Part shown: one piece after another, positions 1-10,602 of the stretch
How positions within the stretch are numbered: the stretch's first letter is position 1
Layout: every line of letters begins with the position of its first letter
Source: Gracilariopsis chorda
Lineage: Eukaryota > Rhodophyta > Florideophyceae > Gracilariales > Gracilariaceae
DNA: 64,000 nt
Assembly (NCBI GenBank): GCA_003194525.1
Contig: NBIV01000054.1
Location: forward strand, 1-64,000
Direction of reading: 5' to 3'
Made by a program: the position numbers and the translations under genes
Notes under the pieces: generated by a model
The model's input: only the letters and a program-made list of their open reading frames with translations
The model's database searches: none
Told to the model about the DNA's origin: nothing

Positions 1-982
1 CAATTACAGCATTCTGTAAATATTCGATTCTGTTGCGCTCGGATTGGCACTGCATAGGGCCTTGTGGGGACAACTTCGAAATTTCTTCGTTAGGTTTCTC
101 CAAAGCATAGCTTAATGAAGAGCTCTTTGAAACAAATTTTTGGATTCGTAAGTTACCTAAATAGGCAGCAATGCGGTTCTGACGGGAAAGAGAATTATAC
201 TCCTTTTCCATTACTGCTGAAGCTTCCCTGAAACTTCGCACTCTGCCATCAACGTTTTGTGTACGTAAAAACGTTTCGCGTTTCCACGCAAAAGGTGGTG
301 TAAGTATTGGAGTCTTTGATGGTTGGATAGATTGTAATCTAGAGCGGCATACTTATAGTCGCTCAGAAATTCCTCCCAACCTTCACCAAGGGCTTCTGAG
401 AATTTAGACGATTCATCTTTGAAACGAGACGCAATATAGTGAGCTATCCTGTCTCGGCTGTCTCTAAAGTTCGTTTGTGGCTCATTGGTAACTTTTGAGC
501 ACGCCATAGCTGGCGTTGGCGATTTTGCTCATTCACGGGTTTCGGAGGTGAGAGCTCACGTTGTTGCTTAACCTCAGTTTCTTCTTCGACGTCTGCAAAT
601 CTCTGTGGTTGTTGTCGGTAGGCGAAGCAGGTGCCACAGTTTGCTCGAATAAATCTATAGCAGTGAAAACATCTTCTAAATGAGACTCCTCAAAAATTGT
701 TTTGGCAATTCTTTTTAAGAGGTGAACGCTTTCATGTTCTGCGAGACTAGTTCGACGATCTTCTAAGAACTTTGCGAACTTACGCATAAGCAATCCATTA
801 CTTAAAATTGTAAAATTGAGTAGCCTATCTGGAGGGTATTCAGTCCTCAGAAGTTCGATTACTTGCGCAGGATCTGCTTGGGTATTGTTTTCCCGAAGAT
901 TCTTAATAAAGTCGACAAATTGTCGTTGTTGCTGATTTGCATACGTAACATTGGTAGTAAAACTTCTGTTAAATGGCGGCAT
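1..982 (-). pseudogene. Degraded retrotransposon gag (runs off left edge)
   Basis: Two open pieces on the minus strand (982-533 and 507-211) lie in different frames. A third frame stays open from about 250 to the window edge. The middle piece has a gag-like core (GWEEFLSDYKYAALDY, then LHHLLRGNAKRFY). After a frameshift the reading continues with an EYNSLSRQNRIAAYLGNLRI-like stretch, which looks like the capsid tail of LTR-retrotransposon gag proteins. At least two frameshifts make it non-functional. No LTR is visible here, and pol, if present, is left of the window. The family is uncertain; gag origin is inferred from the A..Y.L....RL..L...L.G.A..F pattern. Confidence 0.5.
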
Positions 983-1134
983 GATGAACTAAACAAATTA
1001 CTAAAGTCTCATGTACGCTAATATCATAGAGTACTGTGTTTAACTAAGTTTTTCTCGTACACAACTAGCCTATTAGTATTGGTTAGTAATCGTATAGTAA
1101 TACACAAAAGCAAAACTATTTATTTATTTAACTT

Positions 1135-1730
1135 TTGATTGTACAGCACTTTGAAGTGTGCTTTGCCGTTTTTGTGGCGGTTCAAATGATGATGGGACTC
1201 AAGGAAGCGCTTACAGGTAGTACATTAAGGCGGAGTACGCTTAAACTCCACGCGGTTGCGGTGTGTTGTAGAGTGACAGTGGTCAAAAAGGTTTTTGCAT
1301 TGTTGCACTGAATTTTGCACAACGTGCGGAAGCGTTTTGCACGAGCTACACACGTGATCTTCTTCTTTGGTTGCAATTGATCAGCCAAACCCTTGGTCAT
1401 TTTCCTGCGGAGCTTTTGTATGCCACTGGTGCTCGGCTGCACTGGGATTTGTGCGTGTTGGCGGTGGCGGGGCACGGATACCACTTCGGCTTCAAATTCA
1501 AAGATACTTGGGGGCTTGCTGCTGGATATAGTTGAGTCGTGACTTGGTTCGGACTCACCGTCCAATTCTGAAGGGGTCAGATGGTCCAATATGTTCGGTT
1601 GTTGCTGATTGTTTGATGGCGCTGGTAGCATAGCAAAGTAGTGAGGATGCGGGGAGGCTAGGTGCTGTACGGATACCGTAGGATAGATTAAATTATTAAT
1701 AAAGACGTTGTCTGCCTGTTTACGAGCCAC
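1135..1730 (-). pseudogene. Broken ORF with C-terminal zinc-finger-like segments
   Basis: An open frame of 182 codons runs from 1730 to 1182: a Ser/Pro/Gln-rich N-terminus, then a basic patch (KLRRKMTKG, QPKKKITC). From about 1375 downwards a second frame spells Cys/His pairs: CSSCKTL...CKNLFDHCHSTTH, a stop, then CTTCKRFLESHHHLNRH...H. That looks like one or two C2H2-type fingers cut off by a frameshift plus a stop. The gene is therefore probably inactive. I cannot name the protein. It lies 5' of the gag remnant on the same strand and may or may not belong to the same element. Confidence 0.35.
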
Positions 1731-1871
1731 TGTAGTTATATGTTTATTGGACAGTAAAAGAATATAAATTAAAAAAATTTGTGGTAATTAATTACGTCTT
1801 ATACGTATTAGTCAACAACCCGTAATCAGTAACAACAGAATTTTTCAAGTCTTTAGATATCGAATGACTTA

Positions 1872-1902
1872 CAGTGCGCGAAATATCTATACGACACCCC
1901 CC
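1872..1902. repeat. Tc1/mariner left terminal inverted repeat
   Basis: This 31-nt repeat starts CAGTGCGCGAAAT and ends in six C residues. It matches the reverse complement of 3392-3422 with one mismatch (A versus C after AAAT). Confidence 0.93.
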
Positions 1903-2109
1903 TAAAATGACAACAAAGAGCTTTCTGTAAACATTACAAGCTTGAAACTTTGTCCAGTTCCTCTAAATCTGGAATCAAATAAATGGACACACTTTCAAAT
2001 AAAACAGGCAAACACAAACTTACTTTACTTTAAAAAGGCTACCTGAGACAGCGCAATCCCTATACGACAGGTGTGCACGTAGCAACGTTTCGAACATCAA
2101 GTAACAAAT

Positions 2110-3108
2110 CTAGTAGTCCGTTTTCATTCCCTGTCTCTCTAAGACAGTAGCACAACGCTTTGTCATGCTTTTGACAAGATTGTAGCACGTGACGCGATCA
2201 ATTTTGTCCCATTCTGACAAAATGCATTCTGTAAGCTCAACAACAGTATCAAACTGTTTTGCATTAGCATAAACTCGCCTAGCCAGAATTCCCCAAAGAT
2301 TCTCAATCGGATTGAGATCAGGACTACGTGCTGGCCACTCCATAACATCCAAATTGTTAGTCTCAAACCAGTCCTTAGTAAACTTAGAAGTATGAATTGC
2401 CGCATTGTCTTGCTGAAAAATCCATCCTGTCCCGCAAACAGTTTGCGAATAAGGTAGCAAATAGTTTTACAAGGTTTCAACATACTTCTTAGAGTCCTGA
2501 TTGCCAACTAACACAGCTAGTTTGCTGACACCTTTTTCAGAAAAAGCTCCCCAAACCATCACTCCACCACCACCTTTCTGTCTCTTCGACATCACCCTTT
2601 CTTCCTTCCTCATATCATGGCAGTAGTAAGCAAAACCATCAGGACCATCCAAGTTGAATTTTTTTTCATCGGAAAACACAACACGGCCCTATTCTCCAAG
2701 TGAGCACGCATGACTTTTCCGAGCCCAATTCAAACGGTTTGTTTTGTGAATGTCGGTTAGAGGAGGAGCCTGTTTCACTGTTTTATATTTAAGGTGTTCC
2801 TCTGCTTAGAGTATCTCTTGGACTCTACGTTTTGATATAGGCAATTGGAGTGCGACTTTTAGCTGGGACGCAGTTTGTTCGCCCTTCGATGCTTCACAAA
2901 CCAGCAGTCGTCGAGCTGCTGGGGTTATTTTTCCCTTCTTGTTGGTGGGGTTTTTAGTCCCATATTCTTTGGTATTGTCTAAGTACCGCTTGACGACATC
3001 TTGGCTACGCTTCACTTCACGTGATATGGCGGAAATTGACCATCCTGTCTTCCTGAATGCTTCAATTTGGCATTTTTCCTTCTCCGACAAATAAGTGCCG
3101 CGTGGCAT
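2110..3108 (-). pseudogene. Tc1-like DD34E transposase with three in-frame stops
   Basis: A single frame of 333 codons starts with an ATG (MPRGTYLSEKEKCQIEAF, an N-terminal helix-turn-helix with a second basic segment) and ends in ERQGMKTDY. Catalytic residues are visible: D in VFSDEKKFNLDG, D in FQQDNAAIH, and E in PDLNPIENLWG, with 34 residues between the second D and the E. In-frame TAA (2803-2805), TAG (about 2692) and TAA (2467-2469) interrupt it without any frameshift. Neighbouring residues suggest single-base changes from sense codons. Length matches intact Tc1 transposases of about 340 residues. Confidence 0.92.
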
Positions 3109-3391
3109 GTTTTTTTAAAGAAAATGTGGATGGATAAAAAGAAGGAAGTGTGTACAAAGCAATGGAATGTGTAGAAAGACTACGCTACTAGTAGCACTAC
3201 TGCAAGATATATATTCTTTATTATGTCTTATAGGGGTTGCGCGGCTTTTGGTACCCGTTTTGAAATGAAAGGTTGTGTAACAGTTTGTTTTATTGTTTTT
3301 CTATCTCGTTCAGTACTGTTCTATGTAACGAATAGATTAGTAAAAGTTTACACCTCGTGAGACATTACATAAAGCCGTTGCTTTTAAATCG

Positions 3392-3422
3392 GGGGGGTGT
3401 CGTATAGAGATTTCGCGCACTG
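3392..3422. repeat. Tc1/mariner right terminal inverted repeat
   Basis: Reverse complement of the left repeat with one mismatch. It ends in CGCGCACTG, immediately followed by TA. Confidence 0.93.
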
Positions 3423-3424
3423 TA

Positions 3425-5138
3425 CTTGGAAACGGAAAAAAAATGACGATTATCTACGGATAATTACGTAATGTCGTGAAATTATACGTTAGAAAAAAGT
3501 GTATCCTGGTAGCCTGTAATAGTTGCTAAAGGCGGCCCAAAAAGGATGATTCCTTGGCTTAGAGAGGTAGAGTTGATGATAATGGGTTGGAGAACAGACG
3601 AGAGGCAAATGCCGACCTCTGTTCCCTCCGTTTATACTCAGAGAGAAAGACGCTAGTCGTCTTTCTCAGTAGTTAGAGTCCTAACATGCTCGCATAAAAG
3701 CGGCATTGTAAGCAGCCATGACACCATCCCCAAGGATGGTGAGATGGTCTATTCCCTCTCCATTTTCCTCACCATCTGACAAGGACGGTGAGAGAAGATT
3801 TATCCTCACAATCGTGTTTCTTTTCTTGGGGCCTGGAAATGTAAAACGACATCAGGATGAACCGAACTGAAAAAGCTTAGTTCTGGATGCGTAAGCATTA
3901 CAACGGGGAGATGGAGATTGCAAACACCATGGATGGGATGAGCAGGTATAGATAAGGAAAGCCAATGGAAAAAGGTGAGAATAAATGAATAAATGAGGAG
4001 AAGAAAGGTGAACAGAGAGCTTCGTTCTCTCCGAAATGTCGGATATGCGTTCTTGGATCCTGGCCTCTGAAGCTTGCACACCGGCCTATGATGCGTGAGA
4101 TGCGGCGCTTAACACGCTTGCGTCCTACGTAGATTGCCTTAGAGTCATTGCGTTGCTGGGACTAATAACTAATAATTAGTAACAAGGTAGTCTTGCTCAC
4201 CCGAAGAAAAGGTGATCCAGCTATTGCCGGTTTGGTGCTGGTCTCTTGCAGAGACCCGATTGCGAGTCCATTCTCTCACTCTATGCGGAACAAGACGGAC
4301 ACATCGCACAAAGGCGGATCAGCTTGTGCTGATGGTGATCCACGGTTCCAGTACTTTTTGTTCAAGATGATAGGTAGACACCGGTGTCATCTTTCAACAC
4401 ACCGTGTACAAAGCCAGATAGATCCAACTATATCTCAAGTGCGGTCTCTCATGCATACTGTTGTATCCGATAGCTTTTCTTCCAAATCGAGCAAAATGGA
4501 ACTCGAAGTCCACGAACCTAATATGTCGCTTCTCATCATCCGTCCTTGGCCTGCGTTGGAGATCCGTCCGCGTGCTCATTTCGCCCCGTCCCGGTGAAAA
4601 AGGATCGGAGTCAGGCACACCACGTGAAGGCGAGATGCACGTGCATGTCGCTTCTCGTTTGTGTAAATGTTTGCGTATCGAGTCCCGGTGACTAGGTGCT
4701 GAGGGTGATTCAAATAACCGCTACATCTCCTTGCAGTGTGACAGTCTTTCCGTATCGGTTGAGCGGAGCGAAATTGCGCAGCGATTGAATCTCAAGGGAG
4801 ATCAACATCTTTTAGGTCATCAAAGAGCTATTCTCCACCAGAAACTTAGATATCTGTACTTGATACCCAGCACTCATCCATCGCGGGGCTTCCTACGGCC
4901 CACATCAAGGGAATTCGTAGAAGGTCGGGTCACCACAGCTGGCGAGGAGATGTATTATAGCGGATGTGAGGGCAATCGGGGTTTCCCGGATGATCACGTC
5001 ATCAAAGCCAACTTATGTCAAGTGACTTGATCTACGGGATCCATTCTGCTATAACTCCTTAGAAACGGTGAAATAGCATAATACTCTGTATGCTAAATAC
5101 AAATGGTACTGGCTAGCGAGGGATAAGGGTCAGATGGC
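3425..5138. other. Intergenic, no supported gene
   Basis: Only short unsupported open frames occur on both strands. A 7-bp stem-loop (ACCATCC, CCAA, GGATGGT) lies near 3723-3740, followed by loosely repeated GGTGAGA words. I see nothing that resembles a known gene or RNA. Confidence 0.5.
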
Positions 5139-5333
5139 TGAAGGGCGTGTGAATATTCAAGAAGAACGAAGAAGACCGTAGCCCATTACGTGTTACGATG
5201 CCAATTGATCAACCAGACTAGGATAGATCATCTTCCTAGTCCGGGTGAGAGTAGGGGAAAGTCGATCAGAGATATAGTTAGGCAGTGGCCAAACAAGTTC
5301 CTTGGTTTCCCGCGGAAAGAGAAGTATCTCTAG
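5139..5333 (+). pseudogene. 3' end of a non-LTR retrotransposon (reverse transcriptase C-terminus)
   Basis: The frame ending at the TAG of 5331-5333 reads CEYSRRTKKTVAHYVLRC, then LPSPGESRGKSIRDIV and QWPNKFLGFPRKEKYL. This is the Cys/His-containing tail found after the RT domain of many non-LTR elements. It closely parallels the minus-strand fragment at 15002-15274, which shares H[YF]VLRC, LPS, I[VI], WP and the final E[KR][YF]. Everything upstream is lost, as expected of a 5'-truncated copy. An A/C-rich stretch (AATAAACAACAACAACC) follows near 5380-5396 and could be the element's tail. Confidence 0.6.
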
Positions 5334-5890
5334 ACGGTACTTCTACCCATAATGCAGCAATTAAGCATTGAGGGCCCATAATAAACAACAACAACCCTCT
5401 CTTCTAAACCGCATCAAAAGATGGACAGCGATGCGGAAAGTGTTCTCCGATTTCGGATTTCGATTCGACCGCTGTCACGGATAGACAAAAGTTAGTCTCA
5501 ACCTGCAGTACGGGTAGCAGATTCATTTTCTCATTGAAACGAACAGCTCCAGCAAGGATGAAACGATGTAGGGTATGATTCGTACCCCTCTCGTTTCATA
5601 CGAAGGATGATATCCGTATATCTCTTGTATTCTTATACGCTTCTACGAAGGTGCCACTGCTGCTCCAAAAGATTTCCAAGAACGCTACGCGCAGTGTTTG
5701 GGCAGAAAGGTTGGCTGACATCAAGCGGGAAAGGTAAGAATGAATTGGCCCATAGGAAATAATAGGGATATGTACCCTGCTACTTCAACAAGCGCAAAGA
5801 AGTCCGGTTAATCAGGACGTAATGAGCACAGTTGCTTCCACCTTCAGACTATCATATCCGTAACGTTGTACACTGAAATTTCTGCAGCTA
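5334..5890. other. Region upstream of GH6, possible unseen 5' exon
   Basis: No complete gene is present. A splice-donor-like GTAAGAA near 5733 and an acceptor-like TTTCTGCAG ending at 5887 suggest that the GH6 gene may have a 5' exon here. The candidate exon frames either contain a stop or do not join in phase at that acceptor, so I do not call one. Confidence 0.3.
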
Positions 5891-6835
5891 TTGAAGTGCC
5901 ATCGAGCATCTGAGGCAATGAGTCATAGCCCTTTAGCAGGAAAAGAGCTTGATGTGACAGAGCATCAGGTTGACAGATGGATTCAGTCTAACAAGGAGGA
6001 CTGGAGAGCAAAAATCTTTCGAGATCACTTAGGCAACAAGCCAGTCTTTCAATGGGTGGGGGACTGGATTCCGAATATTAAACGGTACGTATCTGGAATC
6101 GTCAGCCATGCGAAGGCTAATGATGCAATATTTCAAATCGTACTCTACAATATCCCTAATCGCGATGCCGGAGGCTTCTCTGCTGGGGGCGCTTCCTCTC
6201 GAGAAAAGTACATGCAGTGGATTCGAGCCGTTGCTTCCGCAATCGGATATGCAGAAGGAATTCTCTGTATCGAGCCTGATGCCCTTGCCCACGGTGCGGA
6301 ATTCATTCCATGGAAAAGAGAGCAGCGGATGCAGTTGTTACGTGAAGTTATTACCTACCTGAGACGAGCATGCAAGCACGCCTACATTTATCTGGATGTA
6401 GGGCATCCAAACTGGCTCAGCCACGGTCGAGCAACAGAACTGTTCCTCACTGCTGGCGGCCGATTTGCGCATGGAATCAGTCTTAACGTATCAAATTCTC
6501 AAACAACCGAAGATTGCTTCAAATACGGACTAAAGATTGTGGAAACGGTTTCCGAGTCGCACGGTATGATAATTGATACGTCAAGAAATGGAGCTGGACC
6601 TCCACCAAGCACACTACAAGGAACTGAGGCCTGGGCCAATGTACCAACTAATCGGTTGGGTACAGTGCCTACACTTAGGGTGAGAATGCCGAACAGTTTC
6701 AGCTATAGGCTGCATGGGTTACTGTGGATTAAAGTTCCAGGGGAGAGTGATGGTGACTATCGCGGCGCACCACGTGCAGGAGAATTTTGGCCTGAAGGAG
6801 CGATGATATTGATAAACGGAGGAAATCGGCACTGA
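5891..6835 (+). CDS. Glycoside hydrolase family 6 (cellulase-type) protein
   Basis: GH6 enzymes are inverting endoglucanases or cellobiohydrolases that cut beta-1,4-glucan. The frame (about 314 codons) carries the family landmarks in order: QWVGDW (54-59), VLYNIPNRDAGGFSAGG (84-100, D92), ILCIEPDALAH (124-134, with D130 the expected catalytic acid), YLDVGHPNWL (167-176), SLNVSN (197-202), IIDTSRNGAG (227-236, D229) and WIKVPGESDG (279-288), then GEFWPE. The catalytic domain is nearly complete. The usual WCN is WAN here, so a Cys is missing. No signal peptide is present: the open frame starts at a TTG, so the true start is either the internal ATG at residue 10 or an upstream exon. Motif wording resembles bacterial GH6. 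Function is likely but secretion is unproven. Confidence 0.85.
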   Translation: MKCHRASEAMSHSPLAGKELDVTEHQVDRWIQSNKEDWRAKIFRDHLGNKPVFQWVGDWIPNIKRYVSGIVSHAKANDAIFQIVLYNIPNRDAGGFSAGGASSREKYMQWIRAVASAIGYAEGILCIEPDALAHGAEFIPWKREQRMQLLREVITYLRRACKHAYIYLDVGHPNWLSHGRATELFLTAGGRFAHGISLNVSNSQTTEDCFKYGLKIVETVSESHGMIIDTSRNGAGPPPSTLQGTEAWANVPTNRLGTVPTLRVRMPNSFSYRLHGLLWIKVPGESDGDYRGAPRAGEFWPEGAMILINGGNRH

Positions 6836-8661
6836 GGAAGGACGAAAGCCGAATCGGTGTGCGGCGTAGCGCAAACTGCCATGCACGTTGATAATTACCT
6901 GTCAGCGCCCTCTCGCCAATACTTGGCAGCAAGAGCATATACAGTACAATCAACGATTGGACGCTTAGCTTCTGACATGCGCATGCGGCGTGAAGTTGTT
7001 TATCTACCCTTGGTATCATGGCCTCGATCCAGGTTGCAATTTCATAACATTGCAGACAATGAATGTTTGAGACAAAGAATGAAAATTGAATAAGATAACT
7101 GCATCCGCGAGTTGCAAAATGAATTAGCTTGCCAACCAACACACGAGAGGATAGAAGGAGCTCCACAAGCCAAAACAAAACCTCATGCATCACGCGATGT
7201 TTGACAAAAGCTAAAGTTGAAACACGCGCCCTGCATTTGTTCTCGGTTTGGTCCTTCACTAAAGCGTCGCAATAGAAACCTGTTTGTCCTTCTTCCTAGG
7301 CATTCTACAAACAAAAGTTAAACCCAACAATGAACTTAGAGCCAGCAATATGTTCACTCTACTCCCATTGTTGACCCAACCTGAATATGAAGTAACTGTG
7401 CACTTTGAAATTAACATGAAGATGAAGAAAGAACGTCACCACAACGAATCGTTATTGTCGCGCATTCTACAAGGGAAGGACAAAATAATGATGCTTCTGG
7501 CTCGGGACCAAGGACGGGCAAAGAAGCACAAGAAACATGACAAGCGCCGAAGACGGTCCACTGGTGGGTGTCACTCGAGGTCAAGAGCGACGAAGACGAG
7601 ACCGAAAAGACGCTCAAAGTCCGTTTCCCACAGCATGGAACGCAATACGAAAAGGTCAAGTCGCCATGAAAACAATGATAAGACTTCTTCTAGGTCTAAG
7701 TCAAGCACTAAGAAAAGCTCTGCGATTTCCACGTACTAGTTAAGGGCCTCGATAAAACACAACAAGAGTTCTTTCACCACATCCCAGGAAACGAATAGTA
7801 GTCTAGATATGAGTAAATGGATGAATTTCCACCATTACACGAACTCTTGACGCTCGTCATGAAGCTCCTTGCGTTGTCACAGTTGTTCTCTTCCAATTCA
7901 TAGACCGACAAGGAAACTTTTCTTTTTGAGCTTCGTTAATACTTTCCTCCACATTGTGCTAAGCAAGCACTGCAAAGGTACCAGAGCCCAAGATGTGGGT
8001 TTCTTGCGAGGCGGGCATGATTGGATGTTAGATCATCTTTGCTTTTCCTGGTTGTACACACTCGTTCGAAGCCATCTACGCGGTTGCTCAAAACGCCGAT
8101 CCGCAAACAGGTGCCGACATCTACAGCGTTGGGACTTCGATTGTCCAGAGACGTTGCGAATGACCAGCGAAAAAGGCGAATCGCTATGACGAGGAACGTG
8201 TCTCTGAGAGGACGGAAAGGTGGGGCTAACGGGTACGGTTAAAAGGGGTTAGCCTTTCACACAATGCGAAAGGTTCATGTGATCAGTTTGCCGCGCAAAA
8301 TTTGCATCTAAATGGATCAGAATGATTCTGACAAACCTGAGCTGCATTGCGACGTAATTCCTGACTGAATCATGATACCCGGTGGAGTCCGGGTGGAGCC
8401 ATTCTTTGCTGCCCACAGCCTGGGGAGTTCAACCCTTGGTGCTTTCCCGGAGTCGGTATACTGCTCCAGAAATGCACTAGATAAACAGGCATCTTGCAGT
8501 CCGCCCCAACGCTTCACGCCTCCTGCGAAGGATAACCAAGGCCCACGACACATACGGCCAAACTTCGTATCTGCATGTACACACCTTTAGCGCAAGCCCA
8601 ACAGCCAACATATCTTTATTATTCACTTGACCACTCTACATGAAACAAGGCAGTCCGTCTC
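6836..8661. other. Mostly intergenic stretch between GH6 and the 8.7-kb gene
   Basis: Apart from the low-confidence ORF at 7284-7739, I see only short frames without recognisable domains on either strand, including overlapping ones near 8317-8590. Confidence 0.4.
7284..7739 (+). CDS. Hypothetical basic Ser/Arg/Lys-rich protein (151 codons)
   Basis: An open frame with an N-terminal half of mixed composition and a C-terminal half very rich in K, R and S (for example KKHKKHDKRRRRS and SRSKSSTKKSS), resembling the tails of nuclear RNA-associated proteins. No domain is recognised. It follows GH6 on the same strand by about 450 bp. The composition could also arise by chance from purine-rich DNA. 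The first codon is not ATG in the open frame; an internal ATG (NMFTLLPLL) is a possible start. Confidence 0.25.
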   Translation: MSFFLGILQTKVKPNNELRASNMFTLLPLLTQPEYEVTVHFEINMKMKKERHHNESLLSRILQGKDKIMMLLARDQGRAKKHKKHDKRRRRSTGGCHSRSRATKTRPKRRSKSVSHSMERNTKRSSRHENNDKTSSRSKSSTKKSSAISTY

Positions 8662-9261
8662 ATGTGCGGTTATCCATGTTTTTCACGTTCTTGCTGCGAC
8701 GTTAAAGGCTTCCTTCAACACGAACGACCCGAGAAGTCATCCAGGAAAGTGTCATCAACGAATGCTTACTCAATGTATCTCTCTACCCTTTCGAAATCTC
8801 GTAAACGCCGTAAGATACGCGCAAAACTCGATGAGGTCGCCAGAATAGTATCGACTCCACGCATGAACCAAGGATCTCAGCCCTTGTTTACGGAGGCCCA
8901 TTGTGCCATTTTAACTGAATCAGGAGAGCTGATCGTAGACAACAATACATCAGTACGACGGTTCCAGGCAATTGCACCCAAGATCCGTGCCATCCGAAAC
9001 TCATCAGATTCTATTTCATCGTTTCTTGGTATCGAAACATCCCAGGTAGTTCACGTTCGAGGGAGGACTCGTATGCTGCATGCTTATGAGCTCGGCAAGC
9101 ACATCCTGGTCGCTGTCACCCAAGTTCTGCCAGGTGCTCACAATCTGGACAACGCTGTCGCTTATATTGATGAATGCATGGGTGTCAACAAGAGGAATGA
9201 TACCAATGCATTGGATGAAACCCTTCTTGACCAGCTATCTGATATGCTTATCGAAATCTAA
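8662..9261 (+). CDS. Small conserved-looking protein of unknown function
   Basis: About 199 codons. The N-terminal part is basic (SKSRKRRKIRAKLDEVAR). The C-terminal half alternates strands and helices: AHCAILTESGELIVDNN, FQAIAPKIRAIRNSSDSI, SQVVHVRGRTRML, HILVAVTQVLPG, then an acidic helix. The order resembles a Roadblock/LC7-like fold (beta-beta-alpha-beta-beta), but this is only a shape impression. It is convergent with the PD-(D/E)XK gene, the stops lying about 45 bp apart, which supports both ends. The start could be the first ATG of the frame or the later one in AYSMYLS. Confidence 0.5.
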   Translation: MCGYPCFSRSCCDVKGFLQHERPEKSSRKVSSTNAYSMYLSTLSKSRKRRKIRAKLDEVARIVSTPRMNQGSQPLFTEAHCAILTESGELIVDNNTSVRRFQAIAPKIRAIRNSSDSISSFLGIETSQVVHVRGRTRMLHAYELGKHILVAVTQVLPGAHNLDNAVAYIDECMGVNKRNDTNALDETLLDQLSDMLIEI

Positions 9262-9305
9262 CCACAGGGATGCGCGCTTATTCCGCCATGGCCCATATCT
9301 CAACG

Positions 9306-10283
9306 TCACATCTTCAGCAATAGCCCGCTGTCACGCGCCTGATGCAGATATTTGCAGTATGGGCAAGTCGGAGCAGAACTCCGAATCCTTGAAGAGAATG
9401 GAGGCGCCTCAGGCATATTGAGCACATCAAGGACTTCCCCAAGAAACTGTAGAAAGCCGGCATCATCCCGTTCGACTTTGACGTACTTCAAGTCCCCTGT
9501 CATTGCTGCCTGCACCCTGCCTTCACTATCCACTGGGGTATGGAACTCAGAAGGGGAATATATGACTAAGCCAAGCTCAGAGATTCTTGCCTTCTTCAAT
9601 GGAGAATCAGTGGTCGGGTTCTCTATTGCGGTTGCATACGCGTGCAACTGGCGAGAATAGAGTGTAGATGCTCCTGTGCTTGAGGACGTTTTGAAGTCAA
9701 TTATGCCGTATGTTCCGTCTGCATATTCCACCATGGCGTCAAGCTGAAACAAGAATTAGAAGAAGATATCACCGTTAGATTGGCGTGACTGTCGCACGAA
9801 GTCGCTCGCAGGCAGATTGATTATCGTGCATACTGCCTTCAACGGTCGTCAGTGAAGTACTAAGGAACGTACCTTTCCGCGGATGTAAACGCTGTTCTTG
9901 TGACCCGGTGGTGTTATGGGGAGGCATTCAATCCAAGGATCTTCTTCTTCGCAGAGGAATTTCCCTGGACGCATATCCGGGATGAGTGAGTTTGTCTGCA
10001 ATCCTGACATGCGGCGTTTCATGCAGAGGTCTATCTTTGAGAAAATTGACGGAAATGGAGCTCGAGGCCGTGGCAAAATGCCATGCACTTTGAGATAGAA
10101 ACAGCGCTTGCATTCTTCCCAAAGAAATGCGAAATCAGATGGCGCCAGGCGGTACATGGTGGCGCTTATTGTTGAGCGTCTACGTCGTTGTTTCGTACAT
10201 ACGTCTCGACCAACCTGATGCGACAAGACTCTTTGGAGCACGCTGAAGCGTGGAGCAGCGAGACTAGGGACGAAAGCTGGCAT
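9306..10283 (-). CDS. PD-(D/E)XK nuclease-fold protein, one intron
   Basis: Exon 1 (10283-9873) and exon 2 (9743-9306) join in phase 0 across a 129-bp GT-AG intron. Joining rebuilds the nuclease core: YIRGK|LDAMVEYADG, GIIDFKTSS (metal-binding D and the D-x-K), and YSRQLHAYA (the Q-x-x-x-Y helix seen in RecB/Cas4-like nucleases). Exon 1 also reads SDFAFLWEECKRCFYLKV and PFPSIFSKID, a pattern I associate with a conserved cyanobacterial family. A CPYCKY pair lies near the C-terminus. Starting at the ATG of 10283 gives a presequence (MPAFVPSLAAPRFSVLQRVL, then basic residues) resembling a plastid transit peptide. The ATG at 10157 (MYRLAPSDF) is the alternative. Plastid targeting is inference. 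Confidence 0.75.
9744..9872 (-). other. Spliceosomal intron, 129 bp
   Basis: On the minus strand the donor reads AAAG|GTACGT and the acceptor TTTCAG|CTTGAC. Removing it restores one frame and a continuous nuclease domain. The retained form meets a stop 7 codons after the donor. Confidence 0.85.
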
Positions 10284-10602
10284 TGGAAAGTCTGATTGGT
10301 GAGAGCCGACTGAGATCATGTACCGAACAGCGTGCACGTGCACAAACAAGAAGCCTCGTGTCCACCAACGGCACTTGCCTTTTTCACGGCCAACGACGTT
10401 TTGGAACCGGGACCTGCTCAGTTCACACAAGTCCTACTGTAGCAGGAAACGTGATTTGGACCTGTTTTACTGTATGGGTTAGTCTTGACCAAAAAAAAGG
10501 TTAAAATCATCGTCGTACTCTTTGAGGGTGAGATGATGATATATCTAAACGGTACGTATCGTGGAACTCTAGTGTATTTGATATCCTTCGCAAGCTTTAG
10601 AG

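Larger units (their letters stand above)
1872..3422 (-). mobile_element. Tc1/mariner DNA transposon, full length, inactive
   Basis: The 1551-bp element is bounded by 31-bp terminal inverted repeats that begin CAGTGCGCG and is flanked by TA on both sides (1870-1871 and 3423-3424), the TA duplication expected of Tc1/mariner. It holds one transposase gene on the minus strand, interrupted by three stop codons. Size, terminal bases and target site all fit the superfamily. Near-perfect ends with a broken transposase mean it could be moved only by a transposase made elsewhere. Confidence 0.93.

Noticed and set aside
8317..8590. Overlapping ORFs of 72 and 78 codons on opposite strands
   Set aside because: Both look moderately protein-like, but I cannot tie either to a family and neither has supporting context.
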